Source: Pseudomonadota bacterium (GTDB lineage: Bacteria > Myxococcota_A > UBA9042). Taken from it: 45,986 nt of DNA. The position numbers and the translations under genes were made by a program. The notes below the pieces were generated by a model. The model was not told where the DNA came from and ran no database searches. It saw nothing but the letters and a program-made list of their open reading frames with translations. The number at the start of each line of letters is the position of its first letter. Position 1 is the first letter of the stretch. Of the stretch, positions 25,627 to 34,082 are shown piece after piece. Location of the stretch: assembly GCA_005792545.1 (NCBI GenBank), contig SXRM01000051.1, forward strand, positions 1 through 45,986, read 5' to 3'.

Positions 25627-26766
25627 ATGGCGGCCGCGCCGGCGCCCAGGCCGGATGAGTCCGCGATGCTCTCTCCGCCCCAACCGCCCGCCGATGTGGC
25701 CAGCATGCCGCGCGCCGCGCTGCGGCAGTGGCTGACTGACTTGGGGCAGCCGCCATTTCGCGCTGACCAGCTGTTTCATTGGCTGCACGTCGCGCAGGCG
25801 CGCGACTGGGCACAGATGACCGACCTGCCCGCGGCGCTGCGGGCCACTTTGGCGACCGTCGCGTCGTTTCCGCAACTCTCAGTGCAGGTTGACCGCAAGT
25901 CGGCGCTAGACGGGTCGCGTAAGCTTGCGTTGGCTACGTGTCACGGTCAGTCCATCGAAACCGTCCTGATGGCAATGGAGGCAGGGGTCACCCAGTGCCT
26001 GTCCTCGCAAGTTGGCTGCAAGATGGGCTGTGACTTCTGTGCCACGGCGCGCATCGCCACCCGCGCCAACCTGACCGCTGGCGAAATCGTGGAGCAGGTA
26101 GCCATTGCTTGCCGCCTGGCCGTCGAGGCCGGTCGCGGACGTGGCGGCGTGGCGGGCGGTCAGACGGGCATGCTGGCGGGTCGGCCGCGCAACCTGGTGT
26201 TCATGGGCATGGGCGAGCCGCTCGACAACCTGGACGCCGTCATCGCAGCCTTGGACATCTTGTGTGATCCCAAGGGCTACGCCTTTTCGCCGCGCCGCGT
26301 AACGGTCTCAACCGTGGGCCTAGCCCGGTGGGTGCCCAAGCTGGCCGCCGCGCACCCTGGTGTCAACCTGGCCTGGTCGTTGACCGCCACGCGCGACGAG
26401 GTCCGCGATCGCCTGATGCCGGTCAACAAGGGTGTGCCCATCGCCAAGATGGTCGACGCGCTCCGTGCGCTTCCCGCCAACCCACACCGCAAGATCACCT
26501 TTGAGTACGCGCTACTGCACGGTCACAACGACACCGGCGATGATGCGCGCAGCCTGGGTCGCATGGCACTGGAGGTGGGCGCGCACATCAACGCCATTCC
26601 GTTCAACGCATGGTATGGCACGGACTACCGCCGGCCCCCGCGCGCTGTGATCACGCAGTTCGTGCGGGACGTTCAGGCTACCGGCGCAACCATCAGCTTG
26701 CGCGAGTCCAAAGGCCAGGACATCGGCGCAGCCTGCGGCCAACTGGCAGGCGAGCGGGCGACATAG
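25627..26766 (+). CDS. rlmN: Dual-specificity RNA methyltransferase RlmN (23S rRNA A2503, tRNA A37)
   Basis: A 379-residue radical SAM enzyme that methylates carbon 2 of adenosine 2503 in 23S rRNA (and adenosine 37 in some tRNAs). The radical SAM cluster motif is C131-K-M-G-C135-D-F-C138, within SSQVGCKMGCDFCATA. Other family blocks follow: MGMGEPLDNLDAV, STVGLARWVP, LMPVNKGVPI, ITFEYALLHGHND and DIGAACGQL, with C370 as the methyl-carrying cysteine. A helical N-terminal domain (MPRAALRQWL, FRADQLFHWL) fits the RNA-binding part. The usual length is about 350-390. ATG at 25627 is taken; ATG at 25666 is a possible alternative, since neither has a strong ribosome site. The gene looks intact. It is followed after 92 nt by eutC, which is functionally unrelated. 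Confidence 0.95.
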   Translation: MAAAPAPRPDESAMLSPPQPPADVASMPRAALRQWLTDLGQPPFRADQLFHWLHVAQARDWAQMTDLPAALRATLATVASFPQLSVQVDRKSALDGSRKLALATCHGQSIETVLMAMEAGVTQCLSSQVGCKMGCDFCATARIATRANLTAGEIVEQVAIACRLAVEAGRGRGGVAGGQTGMLAGRPRNLVFMGMGEPLDNLDAVIAALDILCDPKGYAFSPRRVTVSTVGLARWVPKLAAAHPGVNLAWSLTATRDEVRDRLMPVNKGVPIAKMVDALRALPANPHRKITFEYALLHGHNDTGDDARSLGRMALEVGAHINAIPFNAWYGTDYRRPPRAVITQFVRDVQATGATISLRESKGQDIGAACGQLAGERAT

Positions 26767-26858
26767 ATCCTCCCCCCCCTTGGTTCAGGCGTTTGAAATC
26801 ACGGCGAGTTCGCCGCCCACCTTGCGCGGCTCCCCTCGCACGCGCAAACTTGGTCGCC

Positions 26859-27785
26859 ATGGCGAACGACGCACCCAACCTTGAACCGCTCATCGCCGAG
26901 ATCGTGCGGCAGGTCCTCGCCGACAGCGCGCGGCGGCCGGCGGCATTGCCGAGCGACGACTCGCCGATTCCCTCGACGCGCGTGGAGCGCGAGGTCGCCA
27001 CGGCCCTTGCCGGCGTCTTCAGTCGCGCCCCGCAGCCGCCGTTTCGGCCGCTTCCCGGTCTGGACCGCCTGGCCGACCCGGGCGGGTTGAACAAGCTGGC
27101 CAAGGCCACGCCGTCGCGCATCGGTATCGGCCGCGCGGGCTTGCGCTACCCGACCCGAACCTATCTGGACTTGCGCACCGACCACGGCCTTGCCCGCGAG
27201 GCGGTGGCGGCCGTGCCCCCCGCGGAGTTTCTGCGCACGCTCGGCGCGGTTGAGTTGCACACCAAAGCGGCAGACCTCGACACGTTTCTGCTGCAACCCA
27301 ACCTCGGGCGACAGCTCGATGACGCGTCGTTGCAGGCCTTGCGCAACCAGGGCACGCGCGGCGCCGACGTCCAGATCATCCTGGCCGACGGCCTCTCGGC
27401 CTGGGCCGCGCAGAAGAACCCCGGGTTGCTGGCTGCGCTGCAACGGGCGTTGACTGCGCAAGGGTTTAGCCACGGCAAGCCGATTTGGGTGCACCGCGCG
27501 CGCATCGCGGTCGCCGACCAGATCGGGGTCGAGATGGCCGCCAAGGCCACCCTGATTGCGCTGGGCGAACGACCTGGCCTCGGCACCGGCGATTCGCTCA
27601 GCCTGTACCTGGCCTGGAATCCCAAGATCGGCCAGGACAACGCCGAAAAGAACTGCATCAGCAATGTGCGGCCGGCGGGGCTAAGCGTCGAGGAGGCTGC
27701 TCGGCAGGCCGCTGAGATCTTGAAGAAAGCGCAGGCCCTGGGCCAGGGCGGGCTTGCGGTCGCCGCGCCCCAGCGCACCTGGTGA
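26859..27785 (+). CDS. eutC: Ethanolamine ammonia-lyase small subunit EutC
   Basis: A 308-residue EutC. With EutB it forms the adenosylcobalamin-dependent enzyme that turns ethanolamine into acetaldehyde and ammonia. Family blocks are TPSRIGIGRAGLRYPT, LRTDHGLAREAV, VQIILADGLSAWA, GERPGLGTGDSLSLY and ENCISN-type NCISNVRPAGLSVEEAA. The N-terminal helix LEPLIAEIVRQVLADS resembles the peptide that targets EutC into the Eut microcompartment. The linker (about 25-75) is Pro/Ala-rich. No eutB (large, active-site subunit) lies on either side: rlmN is 92 nt upstream and eutL 16 nt downstream. The ATG at 26859 was chosen because the targeting helix follows it directly; longer in-frame versions run into rlmN. 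The gene shows no decay. The holoenzyme needs a EutB made elsewhere in the genome. Confidence 0.9.
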   Translation: MANDAPNLEPLIAEIVRQVLADSARRPAALPSDDSPIPSTRVEREVATALAGVFSRAPQPPFRPLPGLDRLADPGGLNKLAKATPSRIGIGRAGLRYPTRTYLDLRTDHGLAREAVAAVPPAEFLRTLGAVELHTKAADLDTFLLQPNLGRQLDDASLQALRNQGTRGADVQIILADGLSAWAAQKNPGLLAALQRALTAQGFSHGKPIWVHRARIAVADQIGVEMAAKATLIALGERPGLGTGDSLSLYLAWNPKIGQDNAEKNCISNVRPAGLSVEEAARQAAEILKKAQALGQGGLAVAAPQRTW

Positions 27786-27790
27786 CCAAA

Positions 27791-27795
27791 AGGAG
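27791..27795 (+). promoter_or_regulatory. Ribosome site AGGAG for the GTG start of eutL
   Basis: AGGAG lies 6 nt before GTG at 27802, within the 16-nt gap after the eutC stop. It fixes the start and shows eutL is read from the eutC message. Confidence 0.6.
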
Positions 27796-27801
27796 CGAGC
27801 C

Positions 27802-28512
27802 GTGATCGACGTGCCCGCCTGGCTGCCGGCCGGGCTGCAACCCCAGCCAGCGCGTTTGGTCGGATGCCAAATTTTGCCCAACGCCGAGCCGCACCTGCGC
27901 GCCCGCCTCGGCTGTGGCGAGGGGCACACGTCGCTCGGGTTCGTTACCGCGGACCAGGACGACTCGACCTATGCAGCGCTGGACCACGCGACCAAATTCG
28001 CGCGCGTCGATGTCGTCTACGCCAAGAGCTTCTATGCCGGCGCGGCGCACGCCAGCGGCCCGTTGTCAGGCGAGATCCTCGGCGTTCTCGCCGGACCCGA
28101 CCCGGATGAGGTGGCCGAGGGGCTCGCCGCGCTGCGCGACTACCTCGATCGCAAGGCTTGTTTCTACATGCCGGCGCAGGGCAGCCACAAATCCGCGTTT
28201 TTTCCCCACGTTATCAGCGAGACCGGGCAATACTTGTCGCGCCTGGCCGGCATCGCGCCCGGCGAGCCGCTGGCGTACCTCATCGCGCCGCCGATCGAGG
28301 CCATGGTGGCGATCGACGCCGCGCTAAAGGCCGCCGATGTTGAGCTCAAGCAGTTCTTCGGGCCGCCGACTGAGACCAACTTCGCCGGCGTCTACCTGAC
28401 GGGGGCGCTGTATGCCTGCGAGGCCGCAGCCGCAGCATTTGCGCAGGCAGTCGTCGACGTTGCGAGATCGCCCTTGGCAGGCTCGCGGCGCGTGGACCGG
28501 GCGCGCGGCTGA
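27802..28512 (+). CDS. eutL: Ethanolamine microcompartment shell protein EutL
   Basis: A 236-residue tandem BMC-domain shell protein. EutL trimers form hexagon-like tiles with a gated pore in the facets of the Eut microcompartment. Close matches to EutL include LGFVTADQDDSTYAALDHAT, the block VVYAKSFYAGAAHASGP, SGEILGVLAGPDPDEV, AFFPHVISETGQYLS and GEPLAYLIAPPIEAM. Length is near the family norm (about 219) with a slightly longer tail. The start is GTG with AGGAG upstream. It is co-transcribed with eutC; no other shell gene (eutM, eutN, eutK, eutS) and no eutA, eutB, eutD, eutE or eutG is in the window. A lone EutL suggests a partner locus elsewhere, or a scattered remnant of a eut operon. 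Confidence 0.92.
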   Translation: MIDVPAWLPAGLQPQPARLVGCQILPNAEPHLRARLGCGEGHTSLGFVTADQDDSTYAALDHATKFARVDVVYAKSFYAGAAHASGPLSGEILGVLAGPDPDEVAEGLAALRDYLDRKACFYMPAQGSHKSAFFPHVISETGQYLSRLAGIAPGEPLAYLIAPPIEAMVAIDAALKAADVELKQFFGPPTETNFAGVYLTGALYACEAAAAAFAQAVVDVARSPLAGSRRVDRARG

Positions 28513-28539
28513 TCGGCGGACGTAATACACGAGGTACCC

Positions 28540-30117
28540 ATGAACACTGCACTTTGCTTATCCGTGATGGCGGCGCTTTGCGTCGCTGCCTGCGGCGAAA
28601 CCAAGGCCCCGCCGGCAACAGCGGCTGACGCCGCAACGGTCGACACTCAAGTGGATACCGCCGCTGCCGACGCCTCCGTGTCACCGACGACGCTCTTTCC
28701 CAAAGGCTTCTTGTGGGGCGCGGCCATCGCCGGGTTTCAGGTCGACATGGGCTGTCCGACGCTGCCCGCTGCCGACTGCAACGACACCAAAAGCGACTGG
28801 TGGCAGTGGGTGACCGACCCAGAGCTCATCAAAGACCCCATCACCTATCAAAAAGGCGATCCGCCGAGCGACGGACCGGGCTTTTGGGAGCTTTGGCCCA
28901 ACTACCTGGACGCGATGCAGAAGGACATGGCGCTCAACGCCTTGCGTACGTCGATCGAGTGGAGCCGGGTGTTCCCCGACGGTGCGGCGGAAAAAGCCAC
29001 CACCGTCGCTGAACTCGACCAGTACGCCGACAAGAAGGCGGTCGCCAAGTATCACGAGATTTTTCAGGGCGCCAACAAGCGCGGCATCCAACTGCTGGTG
29101 ACGCTCAATCACTACTCGCTGCCGCTGTGGATCCACGACGGCAAGGCCTGTCACGCCGACTTGGCGACCTGCAAGAACAAGGGTTGGGTCGATCGGCCGC
29201 GGCTGCTCAAGGCCATTGCGCTGTATTCCGGCTGGTGTGCCAAGGAGTTTGGTGGCGAAGTCGACCTGTGGGGCACCATCAACGAGCCGTTTGCAGTGGT
29301 GGTGCCGGGCTATCTGATGCCGAGCAAAGAGCGGACCAATCCGCCGGGCGTCGCGCTGCAGGTCGACGCAGCGATGAACGTGCTGTTCGGCATGATGGAA
29401 GGCCACGCCCGCATGTATGACGCCGTGCACGCCAACGACAAAGTCGACGCCGACAAAGACGGCAAAGCCGCGCGCGTGGGCATCGTCGCCAACCTCGCCG
29501 CGGTTGCGCCGGCTGACCCCAAGGACCCCAAGACGCTGGAAGTCGTGCCGCACGCCGACTACGTGTACAACAAGGTCTTTCTCAACGCCGTCATCAAGGG
29601 CGAGGTCGACGTGGACCTGAGCGGCGACATCACTGCGACAGAAAAGCGCGACGACATGAAAGGCCGCATGGACTTCATTGGCGTCAACTACTACACCCAG
29701 CTCAAGGTCAAGCCGCAGCCGGTTCAGCTGTTTCCGCAGTACAAGCTTTTCGACTTTCTGCCGGACAGCAACCTGTTCAGCAACTACCCGGAGGGCATCT
29801 ACGAAGTCTGCATGCTGGCAGCAAGCTACAAGCTGCCGATCCTGATCACGGAGAATGGCACGGCCGACGACAAGAACACGGCGTTCGCGGGCTTTGTCAA
29901 ACCCCACCTGGCCGCGCTACACAAGGCGATTGCTGCGGGCGCGCAGGTCCAGGGCTACTTCTACTGGTCGCTGATGGACAACTACGAGTGGAACCACGGC
30001 CTGTACGTCTACCGCATGGGCCTGTACGACGTGGACAACAAGTCCAAGTCCAAGGCGTTTACGTTGACGCCGCTTGGCCAGGGCTACGGCAGCGTCGCCA
30101 AGGTGAACGGCTGGTAA
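28540..30117 (+). CDS. Glycoside hydrolase family 1 lipoprotein (beta-glycosidase)
   Basis: A 525-residue exported GH1 enzyme. The N-terminus is a lipoprotein signal with the lipobox cysteine at residue 18 (ALCVAAC), then a Thr/Ala/Asp-rich linker (20-50). The (beta/alpha)8 barrel follows, with acid/base Glu in TINEPF (E249) and nucleophile Glu in ITENG (E438), plus WGAAIAGFQ, SIEWSRVFP and YWSLMDNYEW. All catalytic residues are intact, so it should hydrolyse beta-glucosides, beta-galactosides or similar at the cell surface; most GH1 enzymes are cytoplasmic. Two insertions look like EF-hand calcium loops: DADKDG (303-308) and DVDLSGDITATE (357-368). A GAGGTACCC ribosome site precedes ATG. It is 27 nt after eutL and on the same strand, but unrelated in function. 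Confidence 0.92.
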   Translation: MNTALCLSVMAALCVAACGETKAPPATAADAATVDTQVDTAAADASVSPTTLFPKGFLWGAAIAGFQVDMGCPTLPAADCNDTKSDWWQWVTDPELIKDPITYQKGDPPSDGPGFWELWPNYLDAMQKDMALNALRTSIEWSRVFPDGAAEKATTVAELDQYADKKAVAKYHEIFQGANKRGIQLLVTLNHYSLPLWIHDGKACHADLATCKNKGWVDRPRLLKAIALYSGWCAKEFGGEVDLWGTINEPFAVVVPGYLMPSKERTNPPGVALQVDAAMNVLFGMMEGHARMYDAVHANDKVDADKDGKAARVGIVANLAAVAPADPKDPKTLEVVPHADYVYNKVFLNAVIKGEVDVDLSGDITATEKRDDMKGRMDFIGVNYYTQLKVKPQPVQLFPQYKLFDFLPDSNLFSNYPEGIYEVCMLAASYKLPILITENGTADDKNTAFAGFVKPHLAALHKAIAAGAQVQGYFYWSLMDNYEWNHGLYVYRMGLYDVDNKSKSKAFTLTPLGQGYGSVAKVNGW

Positions 30118-30181
30118 TCGCCGAGCGGCTGGTGTTCGCCTTAGCCTTGCATGGCGTTGCCAACCCGCGCAAACTGCCGGC

Positions 30182-32851
30182 ATGACGGCGATTGTGTCAC
30201 CCCTGCTTGTCGCGCGCCGGTTGCGGTCCATCCGATCAGCGGCACTGGTTGCCGTGCTCGGCGCGACGCTTTGGTCCCAATCCGCCTGGGCTGCGTTCTG
30301 TACCGGCAAGCCAAACGGCCTGTGGTGCGACGGCAGCAACCTCGTCACCTGCAGCAACGGCGCGCAGACAGCCAGCAAAGCGTGCCCGGCGGGATGCCAG
30401 GCGATGCCGCCCGGTATCCCCGACCAGTGCAAGTCGGTCTCGGGTCCGTGCGCGGGCAAGCCAGACGGCGCGTGGTGCGACGGCAACAACCTGCTGCAGT
30501 GCAAAGGCGGCGCGGTGGCCAGCAGCAAGGGTTGCCCCTTCGGCTGCCAGGCAATGCCGAGCGGCGTCGCCGACGTGTGCAAGGCGGCGCCGGCGCCAAG
30601 CGGTCCGTGCTCTGGCAAGCAGGATGGAGCCTGGTGCGACGGCAGCAACCTGTTGCAGTGCAAAGGCGGAGCCGTCGCCGCTAGCACAGCTTGCCCCAAC
30701 GGTTGCGAAGTCAAACCGCCCGGCACACCCGATGCCTGCAAGAGCGCGCCGCAACCGAGCGGCCCGTGCGCAGGCAAGGCCGACGGCGCCTGGTGTAGCG
30801 GCAGCGATCTGGTTCAGTGCAAAGCTGGCGCGGCGACCAGCAAGCAGGGGTGTGCCAACGGCTGCGAGGTCAAGCCGCCCGGAACGCCCGATGTTTGCAA
30901 GGCGACCGCCACCACGCCGTGCACGGGCAAACCGGATGGCGCCTGGTGTGCCGGCGATGCGCTTCAGACCTGCGCCGGCGGCGCCGTGGCCAACAGCAAG
31001 ACCTGCACCTATGGCTGCCAGGCCATGCCGCCCGGCCAGCCCGACCTGTGCAAGCCGGCGCCGTCGTCGAGCGGCCCTTGCAGTGGCAAAAGCGACGGCC
31101 AATGGTGCGACGGCGACAAGCTGCTGACTTGCACCGGCGGCAAAGGCACGGGATCGTCTGCGTGCCCCAACGGCTGTCAGTCGATGCCAGCAGGCGTCCC
31201 TGACCAATGCAAGCCAGATGCCCAGCCCCTCGGCCCGTGCACTGGTAAGCCCGACGGCGCCTTCTGCGACGGCGACACCTTGCGCGTGTGCAAGGGCGGC
31301 CAGGCCGTCGGCAGCCAGGCCTGCGAACTGGGCTGCGAGGCGGGCGATGGCCAATGCAAACAACCGCCGTTCGACCCCCAGAAAGGCTGCGCCGGCAAAG
31401 CGGATGGCGCCTGGTGCGTGGGCGCGCAGTTGGCGTCGTGCAAGGCTGGCAAGGTCACCAACGCGTTCAACTGCTCGGACGGCTGCCAGGCCATGCCGGC
31501 GGGTGTGCCTGACACTTGCAAAAAGGCCGGCGGTGACCCGGCTTGCGCAGGCAAGTGGGACGGCACCTGGTGTAGCGGCGGCGATCTGGTGCAGTGCAGC
31601 AATGGCCTTATCGCCAAGGCGGTGTCGTGCGCCAAGGGCTGCGCCGAACCGGCGGGCGGCATGGCCGCGTGCAAGGCCAAGGCCGTGGGGTTTTGCTCGG
31701 GCAAGCAGGACGGCGCCTGGTGCGATGGCGGTTTGCTGACCCAGTGCAAGACCGGGGCGGCACAAAGCGTGTTCGCGTGCCCAGGTGGCTGCCAGGCCAA
31801 CGCAGCAGGCGTGCCGGACGCGTGCAAGCCTGCCGCCACCCCAGCCAACCAACCCGCTCCGAGCGGTAGCGCCAGCGCAAGCGAGTCCGGCGGTTGCGCC
31901 ACGTTCTCCGGCAAGATCGACTTATGGGCGGGCAAGGGCCTGCCGGTGTGGAACCAGAAAGATTGGGGCGACCAGTTGGGCACTTGCCCCGGCCTGACCA
32001 TCCACAATTCGGGCTGTACGATCACCAGCTTGTCGATGCTGCACGCCTACCTCGGCATCCAGCGCAGCGTCGACGGCAAAGACGGTAACGACCCCGTCAC
32101 CGAAAACAAGTGGCGCACCCAATACGGCGGTTACGCGGCCACAAGCTACGAACTGGGCGGAAAGAAGGTCGGCGGCAAGTGCCTGGTCATCTGGGGCAGC
32201 GCGCCTGGCGGTCTCGTGCCCGCCCACGGCAGCAACGAGTCGACGTCATGCGTGTCGCCCAAGGCTGCAAGCTTCCTCCTCAATGCGCTTAAGGCTGGCA
32301 TGCCGGTAATAGCCGGTGTGCACTGGCCAGGGGGCAACTCGGCGTTCTATGGCAGCAGCGAAGACTGGCACTGGGTGCTGATCGTCGGCGTGGATGAGGG
32401 TGGGCCGCTCATCAACGACCCCTGGGGCGGCAAAGCCAGCGTGCACCTCGACCAGGGCGGCCTCGGCAAGTATGTCATCGACGACATGTACGTGTTCTGG
32501 CAGGCGGGGCAGCAGCAAGGGGGCATGGCACCTGCGCCACTGGACGAACACGGCGAACCGACCACCGAAGACAGCCTGCCCAAGACTTTGCAGTACGTTG
32601 AGGACGCTCCGGCGCCGACTGCCGCAAGCGTCGATGCGGGAGTAACGGCCGCCGACAGTGATGCTGGCACTCTGCCTGCAGACACCGGCACGGACAGCAA
32701 GACGGCACAAGCTTCGGCCGCCGCTGCGGGCAAGGACTCTGGTTGTGCAACAGGCGGACGACCGTCTGCCGTTTCGCTGCTTCTGGCACTGGCCGCCTTG
32801 GGCGAAACCTGGCGCCGCCGGCGTCCTCCTGCGCCGTCAACGACCCGCTGA
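30182..32851 (+). CDS. Secreted C39-like peptidase with ten six-cysteine repeats and myxosortase-type tail
   Basis: An 889-residue exported protein. The signal peptide (about 1-38) ends near SAWA. Residues about 40-550 contain ten repeats of about 48 residues: C-x-G-K-x-D-G-x-W-C, a central C, a second C, then G-C and a final C-K. From about 575 to 790 is a peptidase_C39-like domain with Cys612 in SGCTITSLSML, His730 in DWHWVLIVGV and Asp746 in INDPWGG, the expected papain-like triad. A Thr/Asp-rich linker leads to SGC, a short hydrophobic helix and RRRR, as in MYXO-CTERM tails. It is therefore a likely surface cysteine peptidase, on a stalk or adhesive region of disulfide knots. Substrate unknown. 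The following glycosyltransferase gene begins 29 nt later. Confidence 0.88.
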   Translation: MTAIVSPLLVARRLRSIRSAALVAVLGATLWSQSAWAAFCTGKPNGLWCDGSNLVTCSNGAQTASKACPAGCQAMPPGIPDQCKSVSGPCAGKPDGAWCDGNNLLQCKGGAVASSKGCPFGCQAMPSGVADVCKAAPAPSGPCSGKQDGAWCDGSNLLQCKGGAVAASTACPNGCEVKPPGTPDACKSAPQPSGPCAGKADGAWCSGSDLVQCKAGAATSKQGCANGCEVKPPGTPDVCKATATTPCTGKPDGAWCAGDALQTCAGGAVANSKTCTYGCQAMPPGQPDLCKPAPSSSGPCSGKSDGQWCDGDKLLTCTGGKGTGSSACPNGCQSMPAGVPDQCKPDAQPLGPCTGKPDGAFCDGDTLRVCKGGQAVGSQACELGCEAGDGQCKQPPFDPQKGCAGKADGAWCVGAQLASCKAGKVTNAFNCSDGCQAMPAGVPDTCKKAGGDPACAGKWDGTWCSGGDLVQCSNGLIAKAVSCAKGCAEPAGGMAACKAKAVGFCSGKQDGAWCDGGLLTQCKTGAAQSVFACPGGCQANAAGVPDACKPAATPANQPAPSGSASASESGGCATFSGKIDLWAGKGLPVWNQKDWGDQLGTCPGLTIHNSGCTITSLSMLHAYLGIQRSVDGKDGNDPVTENKWRTQYGGYAATSYELGGKKVGGKCLVIWGSAPGGLVPAHGSNESTSCVSPKAASFLLNALKAGMPVIAGVHWPGGNSAFYGSSEDWHWVLIVGVDEGGPLINDPWGGKASVHLDQGGLGKYVIDDMYVFWQAGQQQGGMAPAPLDEHGEPTTEDSLPKTLQYVEDAPAPTAASVDAGVTAADSDAGTLPADTGTDSKTAQASAAAAGKDSGCATGGRPSAVSLLLALAALGETWRRRRPPAPSTTR
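30299..31850 (+). repeat. Ten tandem six-cysteine repeats, about 144 nt each
   Basis: Units run from CTGKPNGLWC to CSGKQDGAWC and end in PDxCK. The most alike neighbours share GVPDxCK and MPAG words. The DNA is diverged. The repeat is coding and part of the C39-like peptidase. Confidence 0.85.
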
Positions 32852-32880
32852 CCACCACCCACGACAAAGGAAGTCAATAC

Positions 32881-33963
32881 ATGCGCATCCTGTACGGCGT
32901 CGTCGGCGAGGGCATGGGCCACGCGACTCGCTCGCGCGTCACCATCGACTGGCTGCTCAGCCAGGGCCACGAGGTCCACATCGTGGTGTCAGGGCGAGCG
33001 CACGACATGCTGCGCAAGCACTTTGCCGACGTGCACCGCATCCACGGCTTGCACATGATCTACGAGGACAACGAGGTCAAGAAGGCGCGCACGCTGCTGT
33101 CCAACCTCAAAGAGACGTTTTTGCCAGAGTCCTGGCGCCACGGGCTGCCAGGTAACGTGCGGCAATGGTTTGCGCTCGCCGCCGCGTTTGAGCCCGAGGC
33201 CGTCATTTCTGACTTCGAGTCCTGGAGTTGGTGGTATGCCCAGGTGCACCACTTGCCGGTCATCAGCATCGACAACATGCAGGTCATCAGTCGCTGCCAC
33301 CACGACGACGACGTGTTCAATGCCGACCCCGCAGGATTTCTGCTGGCCAAGGGCATCGTGCGCGGCAAGATCGCCGGCTGTCAGCATTACCTCATCACCA
33401 CCTTTTTCTACCCGCCGGTCAAGCGTGAGCGCACCACGCTGATCCCGCCGATCTTGCGGCCGGAAATCCTGGCCGCGCAGCCGACGCCCGGCGACCATGT
33501 GCTGGTGTACCAAAGCGGAGCGGGCGCTGAGTCGATCGCGCAAGTGCTTAAGACGTTTGGCGAGCAACGCTTCCTGGTCTATGGCATGCGCCGCGGCATC
33601 AGCGAGCCCGAACGCGATGCCAACCTGGAGCATCGGCCGTTCTCAGAGACCCAGTTCGTGCAAGACTTGGCGAGCGCTCGCGCAGTCGTGGCCGGCGGCG
33701 GATTTTCGCTGATGGGCGAGGCGGTGTACCTGCGCAAGCCCATGCTGGCCGTGCCGCTGGAAGGTCAATTCGAGCAGACGCTCAACGCCGTGTACCTGCA
33801 AAAGCTGGGCTATGGCCTTCACCGCAAGCAGATCGCGGCGGCCGATGTCGAAATGTTGCTGGCCCGCGCAGCGGAATTCGACGCCAACCTCGTCGGCTAT
33901 GCGCAAGACGGCAACAGTCGGCTCTTCGAGGTTCTGGGCGAGCAATTGGCGCAGCTGAGCTAG
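32881..33963 (+). CDS. Glycosyltransferase, MJ1255/VC2487 family (GT-B fold)
   Basis: A 360-residue protein of the MJ1255-type glycosyltransferase family, related to GT28/MurG. The N-terminal Rossmann half starts MRILYGVVGEGMGHATRS, with the Gly-rich GEGMGHATR loop. The C-terminal half carries the nucleotide-sugar region GGGFSLMGEAVYLRKPML and PLEGQFEQTLNAVYLQKLGYG. No signal or membrane segment, so it works on the cytoplasmic side. It probably adds a sugar to a lipid or other carrier; the acceptor is unknown. The ATG at 32881 is preceded by AAAGGAAG; in-frame codons upstream lie inside the peptidase gene. Co-transcription with the C39-like peptidase is likely. Similar genes occur near surface-glycoconjugate loci. 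Confidence 0.87.
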   Translation: MRILYGVVGEGMGHATRSRVTIDWLLSQGHEVHIVVSGRAHDMLRKHFADVHRIHGLHMIYEDNEVKKARTLLSNLKETFLPESWRHGLPGNVRQWFALAAAFEPEAVISDFESWSWWYAQVHHLPVISIDNMQVISRCHHDDDVFNADPAGFLLAKGIVRGKIAGCQHYLITTFFYPPVKRERTTLIPPILRPEILAAQPTPGDHVLVYQSGAGAESIAQVLKTFGEQRFLVYGMRRGISEPERDANLEHRPFSETQFVQDLASARAVVAGGGFSLMGEAVYLRKPMLAVPLEGQFEQTLNAVYLQKLGYGLHRKQIAAADVEMLLARAAEFDANLVGYAQDGNSRLFEVLGEQLAQLS

Positions 33964-34082
33964 CCCATCCTACGGAGGCGGCCCGAGGTCAACCAACTGG
34001 TGGGCTACCCACCCTTGCCCAGATCGCCATCCGCTCCTACACTTCGCGCCCATTTTGGCCCCACTTGGCCGCCGGAACCTGT

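Noticed and set aside
30236..31852. Long open frame on the minus strand opposite the six-cysteine repeats
   Set aside because: The repetition is a mirror of the coding repeat; no start, signal or domain supports it.
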